Source: Actinobacteria bacterium UBA2286 (GTDB lineage: Bacteria > Actinomycetota > Coriobacteriia > Anaerosomatales > Anaerosomataceae). From it: a DNA stretch of 50,765 nucleotides. The translations under genes and the position numbers were made by a program. The stretch covers positions 1 to 50,765 of the forward strand of contig DDWM01000051.1 of assembly GCA_002345925.1 (NCBI GenBank). Direction: 5' to 3'. Shown here piece after piece: positions 15,745-24,385 of the stretch. How positions within the stretch are numbered: position 1 is the stretch's first letter; every line of letters begins with the position of its first letter. Below the pieces are notes generated by a model, which worked only from the letters and a program-made list of their open reading frames with translations, did no database searches and had not been told where the DNA came from.

Positions 15745-17099
15745 TTGATACTACTCGGACTCCTCCAAAACGTGGCACTCGTCGTGATGCTCGGCGCGAT
15801 TCTTCAACTGCTGACCCGCTACTGGCAGTCGAATTCAGTGACGCGACAGGTGATTACCGGCTTGATGTACGGTGCGGTCGCGCAGCCGGAATGCTCACCC
15901 CCGTCACGCTGGCCCCAGGCGTCATCTTCGACGGCCGCTCCATCATCCTAGCGATAGCCGGCCTCTTCGGGGGTCCGATAGCCGCCGGCGTCGCCGTGAT
16001 CGTGGCCTCGGTGCTTCGACTATCACTTGCCGGAGTCGGTACTGGAGTCGGCGTCGGCGTTATCTTCGAGGCCGCGCTCATTGGACTGGCTTTCCGAGCG
16101 CTGTTGCGCAAGGGCCGCATCTCAGCTGGCCCCGCTACCCTTTGGGGTCTAGGCATGGCAGTTCATGTGGTCATGCTCTTGCTGATGTACGCGCTCCCCG
16201 GAGGAATCGGCGGGGAAATCCTGCAGCAGATAGCCGTCCCAGTCTTGCTTACTTACCCTCTAGCCTTCTTCGTTGTTGCGACGCTGCTTCTGGACCAAGA
16301 GCAGCGCCTGAAGGACGAGGCCGAGCTCCGGATACTCAATGAGTCGCTCGAGACGCAGGTTGCCGAGAGAACACAGGCTCTCTCGGACATAAATGTGAGA
16401 CTTGCCGCCGAAAGCGACGCCAAGACGCGGTTCCTGCGCTCCATGAGCCACGAACTGCGCACGCCGCTCAACTCGATCATCGGTTTCTCGGACATCCTCG
16501 GAAAAGGCATGGCCGGGGAACTGAACGAGGAGCAACAGCGCCAGATCGACATGATCGGCGGGGCAGGCAAACACCTGCTGGCGCTAATCAACGACATTCT
16601 CGACCTCAGTCGGATCGAAGCCAATGCCGTGAAGGTCGAGCGCGAAGAGATTGCAGTGCACGCGCTCGTGAGCGAGATCGTCGCGACTCTCGCCCCAGAG
16701 GTGGAGGCGAAGGGGATCTCCTTAATCTCCGAGCTTGAGACGGCGGATATGACGATGATTTCCGATTCAAGGAAGCTCAGCCAGATTCTGCTTAACCTGA
16801 CGAGCAACGCAGTCAAGTTCACGGAGCGGGGATCGGTGACCCTTCGATTGCATCACACCGGCAACACAGTGACGTTCTCGGTCGAGGACACGGGTCCCGG
16901 CATTCCGGCAGAACAGCTTGACAGCATATTCTCCGAATTCACGCGGGGCGAACGCACGCCGGATCAGAGCGCCGATGGGACCGGACTTGGACTCGCCATC
17001 TCCCGCGGGCTGGCTGAGATGCTCGGCGGACGCATCGAAGTGCAGAGCGAGGTCGGCCGAGGCTCGATATTCACCCTCACGCTGCCGGTCACGCCGTAA
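15745..17099 (+). pseudogene. 5TM sensor histidine kinase with apparent frameshift
   Basis: A membrane sensor kinase split across two frames. From TTG 15745 (GGAG 6 nt upstream) the first frame reads MILLGLLQNVALVVMLGAIL and continues to GLMYGAVA; near 15880-15885 the match jumps to another frame reading AGMLTPVTLAPGVIFDGRSI. Together these form a 5TMR-LYT-type sensor domain (to about residue 190), followed by a coiled coil, H-box SMSHELRTPLNSIIGF, N-box NLTSNAVKFT, G1 DTGPGIP and G2 GTGLGLAIS. One missing base would explain it. The kinase half is intact and could start at ATG 15891. A real mutation or an assembly error are both possible. No response regulator is adjacent. Confidence 0.75.
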
Positions 17100-17162
17100 G
17101 GTCTGGCCCGAACGGCGCTGCGGAGTCGTACTATGGTTCAAGGCTTCCAGAGAGGACTCCGC

Positions 17163-17663
17163 GTGAATCACAAGGTTGTTGCTGCCCAAAACGTCAGCCG
17201 CATGTGCATGGTCTGTGGCCGAGACAACCCCTGGAGCCTCAAGGCGCGCTTCTACGAGCTTGAAAGCGGTGAGCTCCTCGGCGAGTTCGATCCTTTGGAC
17301 GAGCACCAGAGCTATCCTGGTCGCCTTCACGGCGGAATCTCCTCGGCGATGCTTGATGAAACCATCGGGCGCGCTATCAACATGAGCGACCCCGATGCAT
17401 GGGGCGTCACCGTCGAGCTGAGCGTCCGCTTCCGCAAGCCCGTCCCCACCGACCGTCCTGTTCGCACGATCGGTCGCATCACGAAAGACTCCAAGCGCAT
17501 CTTCGAAGGCAGCGGCGAGATCGTGCTCGAAGACGGCACTGTTGCCGTTGAGGCCAAAGGCCGCTTCATGAAGCTCCCGATCGACAAGATCGCGGACGGC
17601 GACTTCGATGCCGAGTGGTTCGCCGACGAGCGCGAGCATCCGGCGGGCGTCGAGCTGTCGTAG
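17163..17663 (+). CDS. PaaI-type hotdog-fold thioesterase
   Basis: A 166-residue acyl-CoA thioesterase-like protein with a hotdog fold. The N-terminal SRMCMVCGRDNPWSLKARF is typical of the PaaI/YigI-like subset, and HGGISSAMLDETIGRA holds the HGG motif and the helix-borne catalytic acid. Substrate unknown. Start chosen at GTG 17163 because AGGA lies 6 nt upstream; an ATG at 17133 in the same frame would add 10 residues. It follows the sensor kinase by 63 bp, and no clear terminator separates them. The downstream gap contains the MarR operator. Confidence 0.82.
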   Translation: MNHKVVAAQNVSRMCMVCGRDNPWSLKARFYELESGELLGEFDPLDEHQSYPGRLHGGISSAMLDETIGRAINMSDPDAWGVTVELSVRFRKPVPTDRPVRTIGRITKDSKRIFEGSGEIVLEDGTVAVEAKGRFMKLPIDKIADGDFDAEWFADEREHPAGVELS

Positions 17664-17697
17664 CCCTGAGCGTCCTGTGAGAATCCCGTGAACCATC

Positions 17698-17726
17698 TTG
17701 CGTTTCACTATGCGCGAGTATATATT
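17698..17726 (+). promoter_or_regulatory. Sigma-A type promoter of the marR-ABC operon
   Basis: TTGCGT (17698-17703) and TATATT (17721-17726) are separated by 17 bp, a standard housekeeping promoter layout. The -10 element runs directly into the inverted repeat beginning at 17725, so a protein bound there would block RNA polymerase. Confidence 0.6.
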
Positions 17727-17751
17727 AGCCACCTAACCATTAGGCAGCTAA
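17725..17751 (+). promoter_or_regulatory. Nested palindromic operator, probable MarR site
   Basis: A 27-bp imperfect palindrome made of two nested arm pairs: outer TTAGC (17725-17729) with GCTAA (17747-17751), inner CCTAA (17732-17736) with TTAGG (17740-17744). It overlaps the -10 element and lies 30 bp before the marR start. Size and symmetry suit a MarR dimer, so autorepression of the operon is likely. A further partial TTAGC follows at 17755. Confidence 0.65.
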
Positions 17752-17781
17752 CCTTTAGCATGCTCACTAAGGAGCTCGCGA

Positions 17782-18318
17782 ATGCACCACAGACTGCATG
17801 ACACAGAGAGCGACCACGAGCATCACCGCATCGAGGGGGTCGATCCCCTCTCGGCAGAGGTCTTCAGGGCGTTCAAGACGCAAATGGTGCTCAACAGGCG
17901 CCTCATGACGAAGATGTTCACCGTTGAGACGATGCACCCGGCGCAGGCGATGTGCCTGCGCGCGCTCAGCCGCGAGGATGGCATCAGCCAGAGCGACCTC
18001 GCCGACGCGCTGCACGTCTCGCGCCCAACCGTCACCACGATGCTGCAGAAGATGGAGGCAGCCGGCGTGATCGAGCGGCGCGACGACGTGCACGATGCAC
18101 GGCTCACGCGCATCTACATGACCGATGCCGGCCGGGCAATGAGCGAGCGCTTTCACGCGCTGTTCGCCGAAAGCATCAGCGCGAGCGTGGGACAGATGCC
18201 AGAAGACGACCGCCGAGAACTCGTGCGGCTACTAGACGACTTGAACGAACACGTCCGTCGCGCGATCGAGTCCTTCGACGAGACGGACACCGAAGGAAAG
18301 GCCGAAACAACCCGATGA
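17782..18318 (+). CDS. MarR family transcriptional regulator
   Basis: A 178-residue winged-helix regulator. The DNA-binding core is visible as MHPAQAMCLRALS, GISQSDLADALHVSRPTVTTMLQKMEAAGVIERR and the wing DDVHDARLTRIYMTDAG. The His-rich N terminus (MHHRLHDTESDHEHH) is unusual and might bind metal. It is the first gene of an operon with two ABC exporter genes, an arrangement common for repressors of multidrug export. Its stop overlaps the next start (ATGA). The operator upstream suggests autoregulation relieved by a ligand of the pump. Confidence 0.92.
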   Translation: MHHRLHDTESDHEHHRIEGVDPLSAEVFRAFKTQMVLNRRLMTKMFTVETMHPAQAMCLRALSREDGISQSDLADALHVSRPTVTTMLQKMEAAGVIERRDDVHDARLTRIYMTDAGRAMSERFHALFAESISASVGQMPEDDRRELVRLLDDLNEHVRRAIESFDETDTEGKAETTR

Positions 18319-20042
18319 TCAAGCTCATGCGTTTCCTGAAACCGTACTGGAAGCAGCTCACCCTAGTCATGGTGCTGCTGCTCCTGCAGGCTGTCGCGAA
18401 CCTCTACCTGCCTGAACTCAACGCCGACATCATCAACAACGGCGTGGCCAAGGGCGACACGGCGTACATCATGCGTATCGGCGGCTGGATGCTGCTCGTC
18501 ACGCTCCTTCTCGGCGTGGCATCGATCATCTCGGTGTACTGGGGCTCCAAGACCGCAATGGCTTTCGGCCGAGACGTGCGCCACGCGCTTTTCCGTCGCG
18601 TGGAGAGCTTCTCGCTTGCCGAGCTGAACGTCTTCGGTCCGCCATCGCTGATCACCCGCAACACCAACGACGTGCAGCAGGTGCAGATGGTGACGCTCAT
18701 GTCACTCAACGTGATGATCTCGGCGCCGTTCATGGCGATCGGCGGCGTCATCATGGCGCTTCGTCAGGACGTACCGCTCTCCGGACTCATCGTGGTTGTC
18801 ATCCCGTTCATGGCCGTCATCATCGGCAGCCTCATGCGCAAGGCGCTGCCGCTTTTCCAGTCGATGCAGCTGAAGATCGATCGCGTGAACCAGGTCATGC
18901 GCGAGAAGCTCACGGGTATTCGCGTGATCCGCGCATTCGTGCGCAGCGACTACGAGGAGCGCCGCTTCGACGAAGCCAACCGCGACCTCACAGACACACA
19001 GCTGAAAGTGGCGCGCCTGTTCGCAATCATGCTGCCGTCGCTTATGGCGATCTTCAACCTCACGCTAGTGGCCACAATGTGGTTCGGCGGACTGCGCATC
19101 GAGAGCGGTGCGATGCCGATCGGCAACCTCACTGCCTTCCTTACTTACATCATGCAGATTCTCATGTCGGTCATGATGGCGACCGTCATGTTCGTCATGG
19201 TGCCGAGAGCCGAGGCTTCTGCGGTTCGCATCAATGAGGTTCTCGACACAGAGCCCCAGATCGTCGACCCGGCGGTTCCCACCGAGCCCACCGGCAGCCA
19301 CGGCTACCTGGAGTTCGACAACGTCGAGTTCCGTTACCCCGGTGCCGAGGATGCGGTACTTTGCGGCATCTCGTTCAAGGCCGGACCAGGACAGACGACA
19401 GCAATCGTCGGCAGCACCGGCTGCGGCAAGTCAACGCTCATCAACCTCATCCCGCGCTTCTACGACGTGACCGGCGGGCGCGTGCTCGTCGACGGCGTGG
19501 ACGTGCGCGAGATGACGCAGGCAACACTCTGGGAGCGCATCGGCTTCATCCCACAGAAGGCGTTCCTGTTCAACGGCACCGTCGCGAGCAATCTGCGCTA
19601 CGGCAAGGAGGACGCAACCGACGATGAGCTCTGGCACGCGCTCAAGGTGGCACAGGGCAAAGCGTTCGTTTCGGCGATGGATGAAGGACTCGACGCGCCA
19701 ATTTCACAGGGCGGTTCGAACGTCTCCGGCGGACAGCGGCAGCGACTCGCGATAGCGCGTGCGCTCATCAAGCGCCCGGAGGTGTACGTCTTCGACGACT
19801 CCTTCTCGGCGCTCGACTTTAAGACCGACTCAGCATTGCGTGGGGCGCTGAAGGCCGAGACGCACGACGCCACCGTGCTCATCGTGGCGCAGCGCGTCAG
19901 CAGCATCATGCACGCAGATAACATTATCGTGCTCGATCAGGGCACCATCGTTGGCCAAGGTACACACGACGAGCTCATGCAGAGCTGCGAAACGTACCGC
20001 GAGATCGTGAGTTCGCAGCTCACCGAGGAGGAGATCGCGTGA
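18315..20042 (+). CDS. ABC exporter half-transporter 1 (permease-ATPase)
   Basis: A 575-residue half-transporter: six membrane segments (from KLMRFLKPYWKQLTL) in residues 1-310, then an ATPase domain with Walker A GSTGCGKST, signature VSGGQRQR, Walker B VYVFDDSFSALD and the switch region IVAQRVSS. In the Walker B position Asp replaces the usual catalytic Glu (FDDS rather than xDEA), as seen in the degenerate site of heterodimeric exporters such as TM287/TM288 and BmrC/D. It should pair with the next gene. Probably a multidrug or lipid exporter regulated by the preceding MarR protein. Start ATG overlaps the marR stop. Confidence 0.92.
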   Translation: MIKLMRFLKPYWKQLTLVMVLLLLQAVANLYLPELNADIINNGVAKGDTAYIMRIGGWMLLVTLLLGVASIISVYWGSKTAMAFGRDVRHALFRRVESFSLAELNVFGPPSLITRNTNDVQQVQMVTLMSLNVMISAPFMAIGGVIMALRQDVPLSGLIVVVIPFMAVIIGSLMRKALPLFQSMQLKIDRVNQVMREKLTGIRVIRAFVRSDYEERRFDEANRDLTDTQLKVARLFAIMLPSLMAIFNLTLVATMWFGGLRIESGAMPIGNLTAFLTYIMQILMSVMMATVMFVMVPRAEASAVRINEVLDTEPQIVDPAVPTEPTGSHGYLEFDNVEFRYPGAEDAVLCGISFKAGPGQTTAIVGSTGCGKSTLINLIPRFYDVTGGRVLVDGVDVREMTQATLWERIGFIPQKAFLFNGTVASNLRYGKEDATDDELWHALKVAQGKAFVSAMDEGLDAPISQGGSNVSGGQRQRLAIARALIKRPEVYVFDDSFSALDFKTDSALRGALKAETHDATVLIVAQRVSSIMHADNIIVLDQGTIVGQGTHDELMQSCETYREIVSSQLTEEEIA

Positions 20043-22033
20043 GCGAGAACACCACGCACACCGAAACTGCCGCTCCCCGACCGGGCGGTCCCGGTCGCGG
20101 CGGCCCTGGCGGTGGCGGCCCCTTCGGCGGCCACGGCATGTCAGCGCCGGTCTCAAAGGCGCGCGACTTCAAGACTTCGCTCAAGCGGCTCGGCAACTAC
20201 CTGGCGCCGTTCAGAGTGCAGATCATCCTGGTCGTCGTACTCGCCGTCGTGAGTGTGACCTTCAGCATCATCGGTCCGAAGATACTCGGCAACGCCACGA
20301 ACCTGCTCTTTGAAGGCGTTATCAGCAAGCAGCTTCCGGCCGGTGTGACCCAGGATCAGGCGATTGCCGGCCTGCGCGCCGCCGGCGAGACCCAATTCGC
20401 CGACATGCTCACGAACATGAACCTCACTCCGGGCCAGGGCGTGGACTTCACGGCCATCGCCGGGCTCCTCGGCCTGCTCGCCGGGGTCTATCTCCTGAGC
20501 GCGCTTTTCGGCTGGCTTCAGGCGTACATCATGGCTGGCGTCGCACAGAAGACGATCTACGGCATCCGCAAGGAGGTCGACGAGAAGCTTGCGCGCCTCC
20601 CGCTCAAGTACTTCGATGACAACCCCCGCGGCGATACGCTCTCGCGTGTGACGAACGACATCGACAACATCGCCAACACGCTCTCGCAGTCAGCGACGCA
20701 GATCATCACCGCCGTGCTCACCATCATCGGCGTGCTCATCATGATGTTCTCGATCTCACCGCTTTTGGCCGGCATCTCGCTCCTCGTCATCCCGACGAGC
20801 CTGGGCGTCGTCATGCTCATCGCGAAGCAGTCGCAGAAGCAGTTCGCGGCTCAATGGGAGCGCACCGGAAAGCTCAACGGCCACGTTGAAGAGATGTTCA
20901 CCGGCCACAGCGTCGTGAAGGTCTTCGGACGCCAGGACGAGGCCGTCGAGACGTTCGACGTCGAAAACGAGGCGCTCTACGACGCCAGCTTCAAGGCGCA
21001 GTTCATCTCGGGCACGATCATGCCTACTCTGAGCTTCCTCAACAACCTCAACTACGTGGGCGTGGCGGTCATCGGCGGACTACGTGTGGCCAGCGGCCGC
21101 CTGTCACTCGGCGACGTACAGGCATTCATCCAGTACTCGCGCCAGTTCACACAGCCGATCACGCAGACCGCGAGCATCGCAAACACGCTGCAGTCCACGG
21201 TCGCCTCGGCAGAACGCGTCTTTGAGCTGCTGGATGCTGCCGAGGAGAAGCCGGACACCGAGACGCCCGTGCGCATCGAGAAAGCGACCGGTCACGTCGA
21301 GTTCCAGAACGTCGCCTTCAGCTACGACCCGTCAAAGCCGCTCATCGAAGACCTCAGCCTTGAGGCGATGCCCGGCCAGACGGTCGCCATCGTCGGGCCC
21401 ACCGGCGCTGGCAAGACCACGCTCGTGAACCTGCTGATGCGCTTCTACGAGATCGACGGCGGCAGCATCCTGATCGACGGCGTCGACACCCGCGATATGA
21501 CCCGCGACGACCTGCGCCGGACGTTCGGCATGGTGCTGCAGGACACGTGGCTGTTCAAGGGCACCATCCGCGCGAACCTGGAATATGGCCGAGAAGATGC
21601 CAGCGATGACCAGATGGTCGCCGCCACCAAGGCCGCGTACGTTGACCACTTCGTGCGCACGCTTCCCGACGGCTACGACACCATCCTGAACGACGACAGC
21701 TCCAACATCTCGCAGGGTCAGCGCCAGCTGCTCACGATCGCCCGCGCATTCCTCGCCGACCCGCGGATCCTCATCCTCGACGAGGCGACGAGCTCGGTCG
21801 ACACCCGTACCGAGGCGCTCATCCAGCGCGCAATGACCGAGCTGATGAAGAACCGCACAAGCTTCGTCATCGCCCACCGTCTCTCGACGATCCGCGATGC
21901 CGATCTCATCCTCGTCATGAACGAGGGTGCGATCATCGAGCACGGAACGCATGCGGATCTAATCACCCAGCACGGTTTCTACTACGACCTTTACAACAGC
22001 CAGTTCTCGGAAGCGCTCGACGAAGCCGTGTAG
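20039..22033 (+). CDS. ABC exporter half-transporter 2 (permease-ATPase)
   Basis: A 664-residue partner half-transporter. The N terminus (about residues 10-33) is a Gly/Pro-rich low-complexity tail before six membrane segments. A loop of about 50 residues between the first two segments (ending FADMLTNMNLTPGQGVDFT) is extracellular and family-typical. ATPase motifs are Walker A GPTGAGKTT, Walker B ILILDEATSSVDT with catalytic Glu, and switch IAHRLSTI. The signature is ISQGQRQ, an accepted variant. GTG start at 20039 overlaps the previous stop. With the first half it forms an asymmetric exporter with one competent and one degenerate ATP site. Confidence 0.92.
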   Translation: MSENTTHTETAAPRPGGPGRGGPGGGGPFGGHGMSAPVSKARDFKTSLKRLGNYLAPFRVQIILVVVLAVVSVTFSIIGPKILGNATNLLFEGVISKQLPAGVTQDQAIAGLRAAGETQFADMLTNMNLTPGQGVDFTAIAGLLGLLAGVYLLSALFGWLQAYIMAGVAQKTIYGIRKEVDEKLARLPLKYFDDNPRGDTLSRVTNDIDNIANTLSQSATQIITAVLTIIGVLIMMFSISPLLAGISLLVIPTSLGVVMLIAKQSQKQFAAQWERTGKLNGHVEEMFTGHSVVKVFGRQDEAVETFDVENEALYDASFKAQFISGTIMPTLSFLNNLNYVGVAVIGGLRVASGRLSLGDVQAFIQYSRQFTQPITQTASIANTLQSTVASAERVFELLDAAEEKPDTETPVRIEKATGHVEFQNVAFSYDPSKPLIEDLSLEAMPGQTVAIVGPTGAGKTTLVNLLMRFYEIDGGSILIDGVDTRDMTRDDLRRTFGMVLQDTWLFKGTIRANLEYGREDASDDQMVAATKAAYVDHFVRTLPDGYDTILNDDSSNISQGQRQLLTIARAFLADPRILILDEATSSVDTRTEALIQRAMTELMKNRTSFVIAHRLSTIRDADLILVMNEGAIIEHGTHADLITQHGFYYDLYNSQFSEALDEAV

Positions 22034-22055
22034 GCCCCAAGAGTCGCCAAGACCG

Positions 22056-22094
22056 ACAAACGCGCCGCTTCCGAGTTAGGGGCGGCGCGTTTGT
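22056..22094 (+). terminator. Rho-independent terminator after ABC operon
   Basis: Arms ACAAACGCGCCGC (22056-22068) and GCGGCGCGTTTGT (22082-22094) are perfectly complementary around a 13-nt loop. A T-containing run is part of the 3' arm. It ends 14 bp before the converging CDGSH gene and may work in both directions. Confidence 0.8.
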
Positions 22095-22107
22095 ATTCCC
22101 GGAGTCT

Positions 22108-22353
22108 CTACCCGAGCTTCGTGTGGGAGCCGTCGCAGTACGGCGGCGTACTTGTCAGCCCGCAGTTGCAGATCGCGGCCGAGCCCTTGTCGGTGATCTC
22201 GAACACCAATGGCGTCGCCTCGCTCCCCTCGTGTGAGCCATCACACCACGGTACCGTTGCCGTCTTGCCGCACCTGCACCATGCATACGTGCCGGGACTC
22301 AACTCGGTCATCAGCGGGTGTGTCGTCGCCTGATCATTCTGGAATCTCGCCAT
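22108..22353 (-). CDS. Double CDGSH iron-sulfur protein
   Basis: An 81-residue protein with two CDGSH motifs, each binding a 2Fe-2S cluster through three Cys and one His: Cys26, Cys28, Cys37, His41 (WCRCGKTATVPWCDGSH) and Cys62, Cys64, Cys73, His77. Bacterial tandem CDGSH proteins are of uncertain role, possibly redox or cluster transfer. The ATG at 22353 has GGAGG 7 nt upstream and the family-typical start; a longer open frame from 22638 runs antisense-like through the neighbour and was not used. It shares a bidirectional terminator with the ABC operon. Confidence 0.92.
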   Translation of the reverse strand: MARFQNDQATTHPLMTELSPGTYAWCRCGKTATVPWCDGSHEGSEATPLVFEITDKGSAAICNCGLTSTPPYCDGSHTKLG

Positions 22354-22427
22354 TTTCGCCTCCTCTCGACAGCGCGTGGGAGGAACATACCCGCAAGGAG
22401 CCGAGAAGAAGCCGTGAAGCAGAATCG

Positions 22428-23264
22428 CTAGCGGATACCGTACGGCATGACCGCCATCGCCAAGGCGGGCCTGTGCGCTACGGCGACCTCGTGATGTTCG
22501 CTCGCGGTCGGGACCTGAAGCTGCATCGCAAAGCTTCCCGCCACAAGCGCCGCGACTGCGGCGACCGAGTACGTCAGAGCCGGGCCGAAGGCTCCCAGCA
22601 GCATGATGACCGCCGCGAAGAACGCGGCACCTCCCCATGATCCGAGCACCGCGCTGCGCAAGAGGCCGTGAACCGCATCGCTCTTGCTGTTGCGGTGGAA
22701 TGAGACTGCCATGATCGTCGCCAGTACCGGCAGCGGCGCGAGGAGTCCGCTCATCTCCGGCCCCAGGAATCGCGCGCTGGCCGTGATGAGCAGCACCACG
22801 AATCCGGCAGCGACCATGCGGATCGCGAGCGAGCGCTTGCGCGGTGCCGCCACAGTGGGCGCCTCGTCAGGCTCAGCGATAGTGAAAGCGAGCGACGTGA
22901 GGGCCATGAGGACGAAACCGAGTATCCACCCGAGAGACATGTGAACCAGCGACAACAGCCACACGCTCACGAAGAATGCCACGAGCGAAGCAAGCAACGA
23001 CTCCTGCCACGAGCGATACCGTGAGACGAACGCGTACGACGCACAGAATGCAGCTGCCGCAACGAACCCCAGCAGCGTTCCATACGCGGCACTGACAGCG
23101 AAGTGTGACCCGTACTGTGTAAACAACATCACCGAGACCGGACCGGACACCAGCGGCATGCCAAGGATGAGTCCGCCGACCACAGCGCCCCATTTGTGCA
23201 TCGCGAACGTCGATGTCGCAAGCAACAGTGGGCTGATCAGCACCTTGGCCATTATGAGCAACAA
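22428..23264 (-). CDS. Polytopic membrane protein of unknown function
   Basis: A 278-residue, very hydrophobic protein with about eight to nine predicted membrane segments (for example GAVVGGLILGMPLVSGPVSV and LLSLVHMSLGWILGFVLMAL). The internal duplication-like Gly-rich GGLILGMPLVSG recalls small permease families, but I cannot name one. The TTG at 23264 is preceded by GGAGA; an ATG four codons later is an alternative. It is divergent from a LysR regulator with a 119-bp gap, a classic arrangement for a regulator and its target, so it may export or import the ligand of that LysR protein. Confidence 0.7.
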   Translation of the reverse strand: MLLIMAKVLISPLLLATSTFAMHKWGAVVGGLILGMPLVSGPVSVMLFTQYGSHFAVSAAYGTLLGFVAAAAFCASYAFVSRYRSWQESLLASLVAFFVSVWLLSLVHMSLGWILGFVLMALTSLAFTIAEPDEAPTVAAPRKRSLAIRMVAAGFVVLLITASARFLGPEMSGLLAPLPVLATIMAVSFHRNSKSDAVHGLLRSAVLGSWGGAAFFAAVIMLLGAFGPALTYSVAAVAALVAGSFAMQLQVPTASEHHEVAVAHRPALAMAVMPYGIR

Positions 23265-23333
23265 TGTCTCTCCAAACGTTGAAGTGTCCAGGTCTCACTG
23301 TTCACCTTCGGCGTTAAAGAGCGTAGAGTCTAT

Positions 23334-23361
23334 TTGTTCTTATTTGTGCTAAGCCTAATAT
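23334..23361 (+). promoter_or_regulatory. Probable promoter of the lysR gene
   Basis: TTGTTC (23334-23339) and TAATAT (23356-23361) are 16 bp apart in an AT-rich patch unusual for this region. The gene starts at 23384 after GGAG. A LysR-type operator is expected in this divergent gap but I could not define one. Confidence 0.45.
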
Positions 23362-23383
23362 TTATTGATGCTCTGGAGAAACG

Positions 23384-24310
23384 ATGCTCAACACGAACCG
23401 TCTGCGAATTCTGCGTGAAGTGGCCGAGCGCGGCACGATCATCGCCGCCGCCGAATCGCTCTACCTCACACCACCGGCAGTGAGCCACCAGCTCAAAGTC
23501 CTCGAGGCCGAGGTCGGCATCCCGCTGCTTGCACGCACTCCCCGCTCGATACGCCTCACGGATGCCGGCATCCGGATGGTCGCCCATGCCGAGACGATCC
23601 TCGCCGAGTGCGAGACCGCCGTCGCCGACGTGATGGCCTTCTCGACGCAAGTGACGGGGCACATACGACTCTCGACGTTCCAAACGGCAGCGCAAAGCTT
23701 CGCCTTGCCGGCCGTGGCTGACGTCTTGCGGCAGTATCCGCTGCTCAACGTGGTCATCAACGAGTTCGAGCCGGAGCGAGCGGTTGCCGCGCTCAAGGCC
23801 GGAACAATCGACATCGCGTTGTCGCACGAGTGGGATTATGTGCCTCGGCCTAAAGACCCCGGCATCGACCGCTACGAGCTGCTTTCCGAGCCGATCGTCG
23901 TACTGCTCCCAGTCGGACATCCACTGGCATCGGGGCCCGTGCGTCTCAAGGACCTCGCCTTGGAGCGCTGGTGTGTGGCGCAGGAGACGACCTCCAGCCG
24001 GCGCGCGGTTGTGCGCATAGCGCAGTCCGCCGGGTTCGTACCCAACGTCGTCCTGGAAAGCAACTACTTCCGGGCGATCGGTTCTGCGGTCGAGGCCGGA
24101 CTTGGCGTGGGCGTCGCGCCGCTCATGACCGACCTCCGTGGACTGGATATCGTGATTCAGCCGCTGTTGGAGCCACGGATGGAGCGTCGCATCTTCGCCG
24201 CTGTTCGCCGCGGCTCGGGCGGAGCACCCGCGATGCGCGCAGTACTCGACACGCTCAAGGCGGTCGCGGATTCCCTGGGCCCCGAAGGGCTGCCCGAGTT
24301 CCGACCGTAA
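23384..24310 (+). CDS. LysR family transcriptional regulator
   Basis: A 308-residue regulator with an N-terminal helix-turn-helix (LRILREVAERGTIIAAAESLYLTPPAVSHQ is spread over residues 7-36; the key part is AAAESLYLTPPAVSHQLK) and a periplasmic-binding-like effector domain from about residue 90 (GHIRLSTFQTAAQSFALPAV, IDIALSHEWDY). Effector unknown. It is divergent from a membrane protein gene that is its likely target. A strong terminator follows. Confidence 0.93.
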   Translation: MLNTNRLRILREVAERGTIIAAAESLYLTPPAVSHQLKVLEAEVGIPLLARTPRSIRLTDAGIRMVAHAETILAECETAVADVMAFSTQVTGHIRLSTFQTAAQSFALPAVADVLRQYPLLNVVINEFEPERAVAALKAGTIDIALSHEWDYVPRPKDPGIDRYELLSEPIVVLLPVGHPLASGPVRLKDLALERWCVAQETTSSRRAVVRIAQSAGFVPNVVLESNYFRAIGSAVEAGLGVGVAPLMTDLRGLDIVIQPLLEPRMERRIFAAVRRGSGGAPAMRAVLDTLKAVADSLGPEGLPEFRP

Positions 24311-24326
24311 ACGAGTCAGAACGCAA

Positions 24327-24353
24327 AACGGCCCCGCACGAGGCGGGGCCGTT
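24327..24353 (+). terminator. Bidirectional terminator between lysR and the CWB2 gene
   Basis: Perfect 11-bp arms AACGGCCCCGC (24327-24337) and GCGGGGCCGTT (24343-24353) around a 5-nt loop. The A-rich left flank and TT right flank allow termination of both converging genes. Confidence 0.85.
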
Positions 24354-24385
24354 CGCTGGTGCATAAGCGTCAGAACACTCGGCGC

